A stretch of DNA of 49,045 nucleotides from Marisimplicoccus sp964437815. Its GTDB lineage: Bacteria; Bacteroidota; Bacteroidia; Flavobacteriales; Flavobacteriaceae. Both the position numbers and the translations under genes were made by a program. The stretch covers positions 1 through 49,045 of the forward strand of contig CAYTIE010000006.1 of the NCBI GenBank assembly GCA_964437815.1. Reading direction: 5' to 3'. Each line of letters begins with the position of its first letter. Position 1 is the stretch's first letter. Below the pieces are notes generated by a model. That model was not told the DNA's origin. It ran no database searches and saw only the letters and a list, made by a program, of their open reading frames with translations. Below are positions 17,549 to 25,917 of the stretch, piece by piece.

Positions 17549-17577
17549 AAGAGAAGTAATTAGTGACATATTGTCAC
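17531..17577. promoter_or_regulatory. Two TGAC-N5-GTCA palindromes upstream of hsp20
   Basis: ATGACCTTTTGTCAT (17531-17545) and GTGACATATTGTCAC (17563-17577) share the same layout: TGAC, five bases, GTCA. Their centres are 32 bases apart, about three helical turns, as for two dimers on one DNA face. The first lies inside the putative hsp20 promoter. The second overlaps the sucC stop codon. I read them as operators of a stress regulator. The distal one could alternatively form a weak hairpin at the sucC 3' end. Confidence 0.5.
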
Positions 17578-18764
17578 TTTATAGCAGACTGAACCTTCTT
17601 AGCAGCTTCATCAAAGCCAATTGCAGACAAAACATTTAGCCCAGAATTATCTATAATTTCCTTTGCCTCAGCTGAATTTGTACCTTGCAGCCTAACTATT
17701 ATAGGAACATCTATTTCTTTAAGATTCTTATACGCTGAAACAATACCCTCAGCTACCCTATCACATCTTACTATACCTCCAAATATATTAACTAGTATAG
17801 CCTTTACATTATCATCTCTTAATATTAATCTAAATGCCTTTTCTACTCTTTCCGCATCAGCTGTTCCACCTACATCTAAAAAGTTTGCTGGCTCACCCCC
17901 TGCAAGTTTAATGAGATCCATAGTAGCCATAGCCAACCCTGCACCATTAACCATACAACCAACATTACCATCCAAATCAACATAATTCAGCCCCTCAGCT
18001 CTCGCCTCCACTTCTACAGGACTCTCTTCATCAAGATCTCTCATTGACTCATACTCTTTATGACGAAAAAGAGCATTATCATCAAGACTTACTTTTGAAT
18101 CAACAGCAATAATTTTATTATCTGAAGATTTTAAAACAGGATTTATTTCAAATAATGAGGCATCAGAAATTTGATAAGCCTTATATAAAGCAGTAACGAA
18201 TTGCACCATATTTTTAAAAGCTTCTCCTGAAAGACCTAGATTAAAAGCAATTTTTCTAGCCTGAAAAGGAAGTAGCCCCTGACCAACTTCTACTTCTTCA
18301 TGAAAAATCAAATCTGGTGTTTTCTCGGCAACACTCTCTATATCTACTCCACCCTCAGTAGAATAAATTATCATATTATTAGAACTGGACCTATTTAATA
18401 ATACTGACATATAAAACTCTGATCTATCAGACTCCCCATCATAATAAACATCTTCTGCAATTAAAATCTTCCTAACCAACTTACCTTCAGGAGGAGTTTG
18501 CGGAGTAATAAGATTCATTCCAAGGATTTCTGAAGCTATTTTCCTAACGTCTTCAAAACTTTTTGCAATCTTAACACCTCCACCCTTTCCTCTTCCACCA
18601 GCATGAATTTGAGCTTTAATCACAAAAATATTGCTACCTGTTTCTTTTTTAATTTTCTCAGCACACTTAACAGCATCTTCAGGATTTTCAGCCACATAAC
18701 CCTTTTGAACTTTTACATTAAACTTCTCTAAAATTTCTTTACCTTGATATTCATGTAGATTCAT
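17574..18764 (-). CDS. sucC: Succinyl-CoA synthetase (ADP-forming) beta subunit
   Basis: SucC is the nucleotide-binding beta subunit of the TCA-cycle enzyme that makes succinate and ATP from succinyl-CoA. The protein starts MNLHEYQGKEIL, the canonical N-terminus. The open frame extends 25 codons upstream, but that piece is a hydrophobic translation of the AT-rich spacer, so I set the start at 18764. The ATP-grasp segment KAQIHAGGRGKGGGVK is intact, as are FEINPV, GGTADAERV and the C-terminal NIFGGIVRCD. At 396 residues it is the usual size. The alpha subunit sucD is not adjacent; from memory the two are often unlinked in Flavobacteriia. The gene is divergent from lysA across 78 bases. Confidence 0.96.
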   Translation of the reverse strand: MNLHEYQGKEILEKFNVKVQKGYVAENPEDAVKCAEKIKKETGSNIFVIKAQIHAGGRGKGGGVKIAKSFEDVRKIASEILGMNLITPQTPPEGKLVRKILIAEDVYYDGESDRSEFYMSVLLNRSSSNNMIIYSTEGGVDIESVAEKTPDLIFHEEVEVGQGLLPFQARKIAFNLGLSGEAFKNMVQFVTALYKAYQISDASLFEINPVLKSSDNKIIAVDSKVSLDDNALFRHKEYESMRDLDEESPVEVEARAEGLNYVDLDGNVGCMVNGAGLAMATMDLIKLAGGEPANFLDVGGTADAERVEKAFRLILRDDNVKAILVNIFGGIVRCDRVAEGIVSAYKNLKEIDVPIIVRLQGTNSAEAKEIIDNSGLNVLSAIGFDEAAKKVQSAIK

Positions 18765-18769
18765 GAAGG

Positions 18770-18777
18770 CAAATATA
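18770..18777 (-). promoter_or_regulatory. Possible -7 box of the sucC promoter
   Basis: Read leftward, TATATTTG matches the Bacteroidota -7 consensus exactly and ends only 5 bases before the sucC ATG. Transcription would start at or next to the start codon, giving a leaderless or nearly leaderless mRNA. No clear -33 box is seen at the usual distance. Confidence 0.35.
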
Positions 18778-18842
18778 ACTACAAAACTTAAATTATTTGA
18801 ATTAATTAAAATCAGATTTATATTTAAAAATAAATTCATACA

Positions 18843-20057
18843 ATGGATAGAGAATTACTTTTAAAAGCTACAGATATTTATGGATCTCCAATATATCTGT
18901 ATGATATGGAGAAGATAAAATCACAACTAATCAAATTCAATGAATCATTTAAAAGTATAGATGAAATAAAGGTACAGTATGCAGCTAAAGCCTTATCAAA
19001 TATATCAATATTGAAATTTATTAAAAATTTGGATTGCGGTTTAGATGCAGTTTCTATTCAAGAAATCGAATTAGGCTTAAAGGCTGGTTTTAATCCTAGG
19101 GATATTATATATACACCAAATGGGGTTTCAATTGAAGAGATTAAAGAGGCTGTAAAACTTGGAGTCAAAGTTAATTTAGATAGCATTGAATCAATAATAG
19201 AATTTTCTATAAACTTTCCAACTGAATCTATTTTTATAAGAATTAACCCTAATATTTTTGATGGAGGAAATGATAGAACAAGAGTTGGACATTCTGAATC
19301 TAAATTTGGCATACCTATTAATCAAATAGAAAGATTAATAATAATGGAAAAAGAGAATAAGATTAATATTGATGGAATCCATGTTCATTCAGGAAGTGAC
19401 ATTTCAAATATTAATAGCTTCGTCAAAGGAGCAAAAACAGTTTTTAATCTTGCCTTTCAATTTAATAATATAAAGTTTATAGATCTTGGCGGCGGTTTTA
19501 AAGTACCATATTTCAAAGGCGATAGTTTTACAGATATGGAGGAATTAGGTAAAAAAATAAGCATAGAGTTTAATAATTTTAAAAAAGAGTATAAAAAAGA
19601 TATTACACTAATTTTTGAACCTGGAAAATTTTTGGTAAGTGAAGCTGGCTTCTTTCTAACTAAAGTTAATTATATAAAAGAAGGTGTTAAAAGCAAATTT
19701 GCTCAAATAAACTCTGGCTTTAACCATTTTATAAGACCAGCTCTTTACAACTCCTTTCATGAAATAGAAAACCTATCAAACCCAGGCGCAAAAAAAGAAA
19801 AATATTCTATAGTTGGATATATTTGTGAAAACGACACATTTGCTGAGGATAGAGAAATATCTAAAATAAATAAAGGAGATATTTTATGTTTTAAAAATGC
19901 TGGCGCATATGGATTCTCAATGAGCAGCAATTATAATTCTAGATATACTCCAGCAGAAGTTTGCCTCCACAATAATGAACTTAAACTAATTAGAAAAAGT
20001 CAAGTCATAGATGATCTTTTAAATAATCAAACAATTATTGATCTCCAACCAACATAA
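18843..20057 (+). CDS. lysA: Diaminopimelate decarboxylase
   Basis: LysA decarboxylates meso-diaminopimelate to lysine, the last step of lysine synthesis. It is a PLP enzyme of fold type III. YAAKAL at 46-51 holds the PLP lysine (Lys49). Further motifs are GLDAVSIQEIELGLKAGF, HVHSGSDI, IDLGGGFKVPY (phosphate-binding glycines), FEPGKFLVSEAG and ICENDTFAEDRE, which contains the catalytic cysteine contributed across the dimer. GAYGFSMSSNYN near the end completes the active site. At 404 residues it is complete. A carboxynorspermidine or ornithine-type decarboxylase is less likely given the overall motif set. It is divergent from sucC. Confidence 0.92.
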   Translation: MDRELLLKATDIYGSPIYLYDMEKIKSQLIKFNESFKSIDEIKVQYAAKALSNISILKFIKNLDCGLDAVSIQEIELGLKAGFNPRDIIYTPNGVSIEEIKEAVKLGVKVNLDSIESIIEFSINFPTESIFIRINPNIFDGGNDRTRVGHSESKFGIPINQIERLIIMEKENKINIDGIHVHSGSDISNINSFVKGAKTVFNLAFQFNNIKFIDLGGGFKVPYFKGDSFTDMEELGKKISIEFNNFKKEYKKDITLIFEPGKFLVSEAGFFLTKVNYIKEGVKSKFAQINSGFNHFIRPALYNSFHEIENLSNPGAKKEKYSIVGYICENDTFAEDREISKINKGDILCFKNAGAYGFSMSSNYNSRYTPAEVCLHNNELKLIRKSQVIDDLLNNQTIIDLQPT

Positions 20058-20125
20058 GAATATTTAATCCATATATGGACCCTAAATAGAAAATTTATAT
20101 TTAAGTTTGCTGCAAAATAATTATC

Positions 20126-20833
20126 ATGAAACCAATTTATATTTTACTTTTTATTTCTTTTTTCTTTTCAACAGAACTATTTTCTCAACAGGGACTTGGA
20201 GTTATGGTTGATAGAGCACAACAAGCCCTTACTGATTTAGGTAACAGATCATCAAGAAAACCAAAGCCCTTAAATATTCAAGGAACACACTATTTTAATG
20301 AAAATTTTGAAGTAGCAACACTTGATTACTTTGGGAAAGAACTAAATGATAAAGGTTTTATGAGATATAACGCATTTAGGGATGAAATTGAAATGGCAAG
20401 TACAACAAGTCAAAATGAATCAGATCTAATCCTTATGAAAAGTAATGATATTGTCCCTGTTATAGGAGGAGAAAAGTATCTATACATTCCTCACAGACTT
20501 GAAGACGGGAGAGCATATATAGGTTATCTAGTTCTTCTTCATGAAGGAAAGAATCATGTCGTGTATGTTAAAAGGCAGAAAGTCTTTATGGAAGAAGTAG
20601 TTGCTAGAACGGGTTTAGAAAATCCATTTCCTCCAAGATTTGTTGATAATATTCAAATATATGTTAGCACAAATGGAGACACTCCAACTCCATTAAGATT
20701 ATCTAAAAAGGGAGTTTCTTCATTTTTTAAGGAAAATTCTGATAAAATAAGAAAATTCATTAAAGCCAATAAACTTAAAGTAAGCGAAACAAGTGCAATT
20801 AAAAAGATTTTTGAATTCGCAGACAGTTTTTAA
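20126..20833 (+). CDS. Secreted protein of unknown function
   Basis: A 235-residue protein starting with a signal peptide (KPIYILLFISFFFSTELFSQ, cleavage near residue 21). The mature part is mixed alpha/beta with no cysteines and no lipobox, so it is probably periplasmic. The middle contains IGGEKYLYIPHRLEDGRAY and beta-rich segments; the end is a lysine-rich helical stretch starting near SSFFKENSDKIRKFI. I do not recognise a named family, though it looks like one of the small conserved secreted proteins of flavobacteria. A TAAGTTTG box at 20102-20109, 17 bases before the ATG, matches the -7 promoter consensus, but no convincing -33 box accompanies it. It precedes the susC leader and need not belong to that operon. 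Confidence 0.75.
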   Translation: MKPIYILLFISFFFSTELFSQQGLGVMVDRAQQALTDLGNRSSRKPKPLNIQGTHYFNENFEVATLDYFGKELNDKGFMRYNAFRDEIEMASTTSQNESDLILMKSNDIVPVIGGEKYLYIPHRLEDGRAYIGYLVLLHEGKNHVVYVKRQKVFMEEVVARTGLENPFPPRFVDNIQIYVSTNGDTPTPLRLSKKGVSSFFKENSDKIRKFIKANKLKVSETSAIKKIFEFADSF

Positions 20834-20929
20834 TATTTTTGAATAATCCTCAATTTTTCAAACGATATTCTGATTATTTTCTATAATAATCAATAAAAAT
20901 CAACGAAAAATACGTTTTTTTTAAAATAA

Positions 20930-20945
20930 TCGTGTCTTAACACGA
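20930..20945. promoter_or_regulatory. Inverted repeat upstream of susC
   Basis: TCGTGT, CTTA, ACACGA: two perfect 6-base arms around a 4-base centre. It is one of the few GC-containing elements in the spacer. A run of eight T follows at 20953-20960, so it could be an operator or a weak terminator/attenuator hairpin. Confidence 0.4.
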
Positions 20946-20956
20946 AAGATTCTTTT

Positions 20957-21014
20957 TTTTAAGAAATTATTAACATATATTAGCCCTTACGAAAATTTTA
21001 AGAAATTTTTAACA
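20957..21014 (+). repeat. Direct repeats around the putative susC transcription start
   Basis: TTTTAAGAAATTATTAACA (20957-20975) and TTTTAAGAAATTTTTAACA (20996-21014) are 19-base copies with one mismatch, spaced 39 bases start to start. They flank the imperfect promoter box at 20976-20983, a layout that suits a regulator binding twice. In AT-rich DNA chance similarity is possible, but 18 of 19 matches is well above what I see elsewhere. Confidence 0.55.
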
Positions 21015-21046
21015 AAAATTAATTTAACTAAATTAAATAACTAAGT

Positions 21047-24000
21047 ATGAAAAGCTTATTCAGATTACTAGTGGTTTTCTTGCTATCTGCACAAGTTGCA
21101 ATGGCACAGAAAGCTGTAACTGGTACTGTTTCTGATAGTGATGGTATTCCGCTTCCTGGAGCAACCGTCCTTGTACAAGGAACAACTACCGGTGTAACCA
21201 CTGATTTCGATGGAAACTTTTCTATTAATGTATCTGAAGGCCAGTCTCTGGAATTCAGTTTCGTTGGTTATGAAACTGCAGTAGTAACTGTAGGTGCAGG
21301 CAACGTCATTAATATAACTCTTTCCCTTGGAACACAACTTGAAGAAGTAATTGTTACCAGTTTAGGTATTACAAGAGAAAAACGTGCTCTAGGTTATGCT
21401 GTTTCGGAAGTTGACGAAGGTCAAATTGAACAAAGAGCATCCGGTGATGTTGCACGTGTTTTAGCTGGTAAAGCCTCTGGTGTACAAGTTACAAATCAAG
21501 GTGGTATATCTGGTTCAGGAACAAGTGTGATGATTAGAGGTATGAGTACCTTTAGCTCAACTAACCAACCATTATTTGTTGTTGATGGGGTGCCTTTCCA
21601 AAGTGAAACAAACGCTATGGGATCGTTCACATCAGGTAACAATGGTTCGTCAAGATTCTTGGACTTAGATCCGAATAATATTGAATCTGTTAACGTCCTT
21701 AAAGGATTGGCCGCGTCAACTCTTTATGGATCGCAAGGAAGAAACGGTGTAATTTTAATTACAACTAAAGCCGGTACTTCTCAAGGTGCTAGAGCTGCTA
21801 AAAATGAAATAACTGTTAATACATCTTATTTTGTTAATGAGCTAGCTATGAAGCCTGACTATCAGAATCAATATGGTAATGGGTTTAACCAAAACTTTGG
21901 ATGGTACTACTCTAACTGGGGTCCTAGCTTCGATGAAGAAGGTCCTGCAGGATGGGGTAAACAATCTCAAATTAATGGTACAGTTTCAGGACAACCAGGA
22001 TATTTGAAACACCCATATAACAGTAACTTAAATGCAAGGTTCCTTGCCAGAGATCTTTTACCTTTATTAGGTTTATCTATGGATTCTCTATGGGAATGGA
22101 AGCCTTATGACAGTGTTGGAGATCTTTTCCAACCAGGAGATATTATAAATACAAATATAAACTTTAGAGGAGCAAGTGATGACGGTAAAGTTTCATATAA
22201 CGTTAACTATGGTAATTTAGATGATAAAGGGTTTACACCTGGAAATACTCTTAGAAGAAATACTCTAAGTGTTGGTGGTAGAGCTGTTTTATCAAACAAA
22301 TTTACTGTTAGCGGTACTATGAACTATACAAATACTGTTTTTAAAACACCTCCAATTGCTGCTGCATATAGTAGTGGTAGTTCAGATTCTTCTCTTTATG
22401 GTAACGTATTCTATACACCACGTTCAGTAGGTATAGGAGATTTACCATATGCACACCCTATTACAGGTGCATCAATTTACTATAGATCTAGTAACGGTAT
22501 TCAACACCCAATGTGGACTGTTAACAATACTGGTGATGGACAAAATGTACAAAGGGTATATGGAGGATCAGCTGTTCAATACGATATATCTGACAACTTA
22601 AATGTTAAGTATAGATATGGATATGACGTATATAGTGAGGATAACTTTAGTTATCAAAACAAAGGTGGACAGGATGGTAGTTTAGAGACTCAGTCAGGAA
22701 TGTATGAAGCATGGAATAACACTTCTACACAAATTGACCACAACTTCTCTATTAACGGTGACTTCGAATTAGACAGTGATTGGGGATTAACCTTCAACGT
22801 AGGGGCAACTTCAAACGCTAGTACTTATGACAGAAATGGTGTAAGAAGTACCGGACAAAATGTATTTAACGTATTAAGACATTATAACTTTAACTCTCAA
22901 GAAGAAATTGAGTATACTTCAAGAAGAAACATACTTGGTATTTATGGCCAAGCAGCTCTTGATTACCAAAACTACTTGTACTTTACTTTAGCTACTAGAA
23001 CTGACTGGGTATCTAACCTATCAGAAGAAAATAGATCTATTACTTACCCTAGTGCAAGTATTTCTTTCGTACCGACTTCAATTTTGGACTTTGGTAACTT
23101 ACCAGTTGACTTCTTAAAAGTTAGAGCTAGTTATGGTACATCTGCAAACTTCCCAGGGGGATATCCAATTGCATCTGTATTAAACCTTAATACTAAAGAC
23201 TTTAGAGTTGACGGAACAGATGTTATTACAAACTCAACAGGTTCTACTCTTGGTAACACAGGTCTTAAGCCTGAGTTATTAGCTGAGCTAGAATTTGGTG
23301 TAGAGGCTAACATGTTCGAAAACAGGTTAACTGCTGAGATTTCTTACTTTAATAGAAATACAACAGACCTTATTATATCACAACCATTAGACCCAGCAAC
23401 AGGTTATACTTCTACAAGTACAAACATTGGTGAGATTATTGCTAAAGGTTGGGAGGTTGACCTAGGATTAGATTGGCTAAGAGGTGAAAACTTTAATTGG
23501 AATACTTCAATTAACTATACTACATCTCAAGCAATTACTGAAGACCTAGGACAAGATACAGATCAAATCGTTTATGCAGGATTTTCTAACTTAGGAAATG
23601 TTGCACTTCCAGGACTTCCACTAACTTCTTTTATTGGTAGTTCAGTTAAAAGAAACGATGCGGGACAACCACTGATTGATGCTTCTGGTAGTTATCAAGG
23701 AAACTATGATACTAACTACAAGACAAATAAATATGCATTAATTGGTGACGCAAATCCTGACTTTATTGCGAATTTAAGCAACACAATTACTTATGGTAAT
23801 TTTAGCTTTAATTTCTTATTCAATGCTACTATTGGAGGAGATATGTATTCAAACTTTATAATGACACTACTTGGTAGAGGACAAACAACTGATACAGTTG
23901 ATAGGGAACTTCCTTATATCCTTCCTGGTGTCTTAGCGGATGGATCTCCTAACGTAATACAAATTGATAACGCAACAACTTACTTCGGAAACCTAATTGT

Positions 24001-24283
24001 AGGTCCTGCTGAGTTAAGAGTCTGGGATGCAAGTGTATTAAGATTAAGTGAAGTATCACTTTCTTATGATGTGCCATCAAGATGGTTAGAGAAAACTCCT
24101 TTTGGAGCGGCTTCAATTTCTGCACAAGGTTATAACCTTTGGTATGATGCCTATAATACGCCTGAGGGTATTAACTATGATCCAAACATCGCCGGTCTTG
24201 GTGTTGGTAACGGTTCTGGTTTTGAATACTTCAACGGTGTAAGTGCAAGAAAATATGGTGTAAGTGTTAAACTAACATTTTAA
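21047..24283 (+). CDS. SusC/RagA-family TonB-dependent outer-membrane transporter
   Basis: A 1078-residue outer-membrane transporter that imports a ligand captured with its SusD partner, using TonB energy. Signal peptide: KSLFRLLVVFLLSAQVAMAQ. Residues 21-100 are the carboxypeptidase-regulatory-like domain (KAVTGTVSDSDGIPLPGATV, then GYETAVVTV). The TonB-box region is EEVIVTSLGITREKRALGY. The plug includes LAGKASGVQVTNQGG, MIRGMSTF, PLFVVDGVPF and NGVILITTKAG, and the barrel ends with an aromatic (VKLTF). All family segments are present. Codon use differs from the neighbours, with many AAC and TTC codons, which suggests high expression. It is 24 bases upstream of susD. Substrate unknown: carbohydrate or peptide are both possible. 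Confidence 0.96.
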   Translation: MKSLFRLLVVFLLSAQVAMAQKAVTGTVSDSDGIPLPGATVLVQGTTTGVTTDFDGNFSINVSEGQSLEFSFVGYETAVVTVGAGNVINITLSLGTQLEEVIVTSLGITREKRALGYAVSEVDEGQIEQRASGDVARVLAGKASGVQVTNQGGISGSGTSVMIRGMSTFSSTNQPLFVVDGVPFQSETNAMGSFTSGNNGSSRFLDLDPNNIESVNVLKGLAASTLYGSQGRNGVILITTKAGTSQGARAAKNEITVNTSYFVNELAMKPDYQNQYGNGFNQNFGWYYSNWGPSFDEEGPAGWGKQSQINGTVSGQPGYLKHPYNSNLNARFLARDLLPLLGLSMDSLWEWKPYDSVGDLFQPGDIINTNINFRGASDDGKVSYNVNYGNLDDKGFTPGNTLRRNTLSVGGRAVLSNKFTVSGTMNYTNTVFKTPPIAAAYSSGSSDSSLYGNVFYTPRSVGIGDLPYAHPITGASIYYRSSNGIQHPMWTVNNTGDGQNVQRVYGGSAVQYDISDNLNVKYRYGYDVYSEDNFSYQNKGGQDGSLETQSGMYEAWNNTSTQIDHNFSINGDFELDSDWGLTFNVGATSNASTYDRNGVRSTGQNVFNVLRHYNFNSQEEIEYTSRRNILGIYGQAALDYQNYLYFTLATRTDWVSNLSEENRSITYPSASISFVPTSILDFGNLPVDFLKVRASYGTSANFPGGYPIASVLNLNTKDFRVDGTDVITNSTGSTLGNTGLKPELLAELEFGVEANMFENRLTAEISYFNRNTTDLIISQPLDPATGYTSTSTNIGEIIAKGWEVDLGLDWLRGENFNWNTSINYTTSQAITEDLGQDTDQIVYAGFSNLGNVALPGLPLTSFIGSSVKRNDAGQPLIDASGSYQGNYDTNYKTNKYALIGDANPDFIANLSNTITYGNFSFNFLFNATIGGDMYSNFIMTLLGRGQTTDTVDRELPYILPGVLADGSPNVIQIDNATTYFGNLIVGPAELRVWDASVLRLSEVSLSYDVPSRWLEKTPFGAASISAQGYNLWYDAYNTPEGINYDPNIAGLGVGNGSGFEYFNGVSARKYGVSVKLTF

Positions 24284-24307
24284 TAAATCTATAAAAACAA
24301 AAAGATT

Positions 24308-25903
24308 ATGAAAAAATTAAATAAACTTTCAGTTTTAGCTCTAACAAGCTTATTCATTTTAAGTTCTTGTGAGACTACAGAATTAGATTTAACTAGTAAC
24401 CCTAACGCACTGAGTCCAGAGAATGCAAGTGTTGAGTTGTTCATTAATAATGTTCAAGAAGACTTTGCAAGCTTTGTTAACTCTATGGGTGATGTTGGTG
24501 CTAGATTAACTAGAATTGCTCAAATGTCAGGTGATAGGATGTATGCAGATGCATATTCTCCAAACTCATTCTCAGGTATTTGGACAAGTGCTTACCAAGG
24601 TATGATGGAAGATTTAAGAGTTATGAATGGTATTGCTGCAGAGCAAGGTCTTACATACCACATCGGTATGGGACAAGTTATGCAAGCATATATTCTTATG
24701 ACTCTTGTTGATTACTTTGGAGATGTACCATATACAGAAGCTCTTCTAGGAGCAGAAAACTTAAACCCTGCTGCTGACTCTGGTCAGTCGGTTTATAACT
24801 CTGCTTTAGGCTTATTAGACTCAGCTATTTCTAACTTTAGTGGTGGTGGTCCAGCCCCTCAATACGATATGTATTATGGCGGGAACGGTGCTGGTTGGAT
24901 AAAAGCTGCTAATAGTATTAAAAAGAGAGCATATCTAAATATGGGCGATTATGGTTCATATAGTGCGATTACAAACTATATAACTACGAACGCTGATGAT
25001 TTCCAGTTCCAATGGGGAACTAATGCTATAAATCCTGATGTTAGACATCCTATTTACAGATATAACTACACCAACACTGGTGCTGGTGACTATCAATCAA
25101 ACTGGATGATGAACAGAATGATGGAAGGTAGATATGGTATGAGAGATCCAAGAATTTACTATCAATACTATAGACAAGTTGGTCTTACTCCTGGTACAGA
25201 TGGACCAGTAGATGAGATTAGTCTAGAGTGTAGTCTTCCTGGATATTATCAACCACCTCACATTATTGCTTACGGCATGTACTGTTACCTTACAGAAGGT
25301 TACTGGGGTCGTGATCACGGTAATGATGAAGGTATTCCACCAGATGGATTCAAAAGAACTCTAATGGGTGTATACCCAGCGGGGGGAGCATTTGATGATG
25401 GTAGTTTTCAATCTAAAGGTGCAGGAGATGGACTTGGTGGTAATGGTATTACTCCAGTAGTTCTTTCTTCATGGATGCATTTTATGGATGCCGAAGTGGC
25501 AGGAGTTAATACAGCTGCTGGTACTGCTAGCACATTAGCTGCAGTTGAAAACGCATTAAATAAAGTAGATGATATTGCCGGAGCGCCAGCTATGGCTCAA
25601 TCTTCAATAGATGCTTATATAGCAGCCTTCACATATGATTGGGGTATTGCTGCTGATAAGATGGAATTGTGGGCTGAGGAATTCTGGACGACTCAAAGAG
25701 GTAATGGAATAGACGCATATAATTCATACAGAAGAAATGGATATCCTAAGAATCTTCAACCTACGTTGGAGCCTAATCCAGGAGCATTCCCGGTATCAAT
25801 GTGGTACCCTGCGAATTATGCGGCGACAAACTCAAATGTTACTCAGAAATCTGATGTGACAGGAAGAGTATTTTGGAACACAAGCGGACCTACGGTCGAC
25901 TAA
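24308..25903 (+). CDS. SusD-like outer-membrane lipoprotein (SusD/RagB family)
   Basis: The surface lipoprotein that caps the SusC barrel and binds substrate. The signal peptide ends in a lipobox, FILSSC, with lipidated Cys21. The start of the mature protein (ETTELDLTSNPNALSP) and the helical TPR-like core, including MSGDRMYADAYSP and YILMTLVDYFGDVPYTEAL, fit the SusD-like_2 branch. Later motifs are WIKAANSIKKRAYLNMGDY and AEEFWTTQRGNGIDAYNSYR. At 531 residues it is full length. It shares the C-ending codon preference of susC. No adjacent glycoside hydrolase, peptidase, sulfatase or hybrid sensor gives the substrate away. Confidence 0.93.
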   Translation: MKKLNKLSVLALTSLFILSSCETTELDLTSNPNALSPENASVELFINNVQEDFASFVNSMGDVGARLTRIAQMSGDRMYADAYSPNSFSGIWTSAYQGMMEDLRVMNGIAAEQGLTYHIGMGQVMQAYILMTLVDYFGDVPYTEALLGAENLNPAADSGQSVYNSALGLLDSAISNFSGGGPAPQYDMYYGGNGAGWIKAANSIKKRAYLNMGDYGSYSAITNYITTNADDFQFQWGTNAINPDVRHPIYRYNYTNTGAGDYQSNWMMNRMMEGRYGMRDPRIYYQYYRQVGLTPGTDGPVDEISLECSLPGYYQPPHIIAYGMYCYLTEGYWGRDHGNDEGIPPDGFKRTLMGVYPAGGAFDDGSFQSKGAGDGLGGNGITPVVLSSWMHFMDAEVAGVNTAAGTASTLAAVENALNKVDDIAGAPAMAQSSIDAYIAAFTYDWGIAADKMELWAEEFWTTQRGNGIDAYNSYRRNGYPKNLQPTLEPNPGAFPVSMWYPANYAATNSNVTQKSDVTGRVFWNTSGPTVD

Positions 25904-25917
25904 TAAATTAAATAATT

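Larger units (their letters stand above)
20834..21046. promoter_or_regulatory. Leader and regulatory region upstream of susC
   Basis: This 213-base spacer, the longest in the window, is very AT-rich and repeat-rich. It holds an inverted repeat (20930-20945), a pair of 19-base direct repeats (20957-20975 and 20996-21014), T-runs and promoter-like boxes. TTTT at 20953-20956, N19, then TATATTAG at 20976-20983 is an imperfect match to the TTTG/TAnnTTTG pair and would give a leader of about 55-60 bases. A better-matching pair, TTTG (20810-20813), N20, TATTTTTG (20834-20841), would give a leader of about 200 bases. I see no small ORF or known riboswitch. Confidence 0.45.

Noticed and set aside
18765..18839. 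25-codon N-terminal extension of sucC
   Set aside because: It is a translation of the AT-rich divergent spacer. MNLHEYQ at 18764 is the canonical SucC start.
20068..20079. Palindrome TCCATATATGGA after lysA
   Set aside because: Perfect but short and AT-centred. It does not align with promoter boxes at normal spacing, so chance is likely in this composition.
20058..20125. Riboswitch or small RNA in the lysA downstream spacer
   Set aside because: Too short, with no stable structure and no recognised aptamer.
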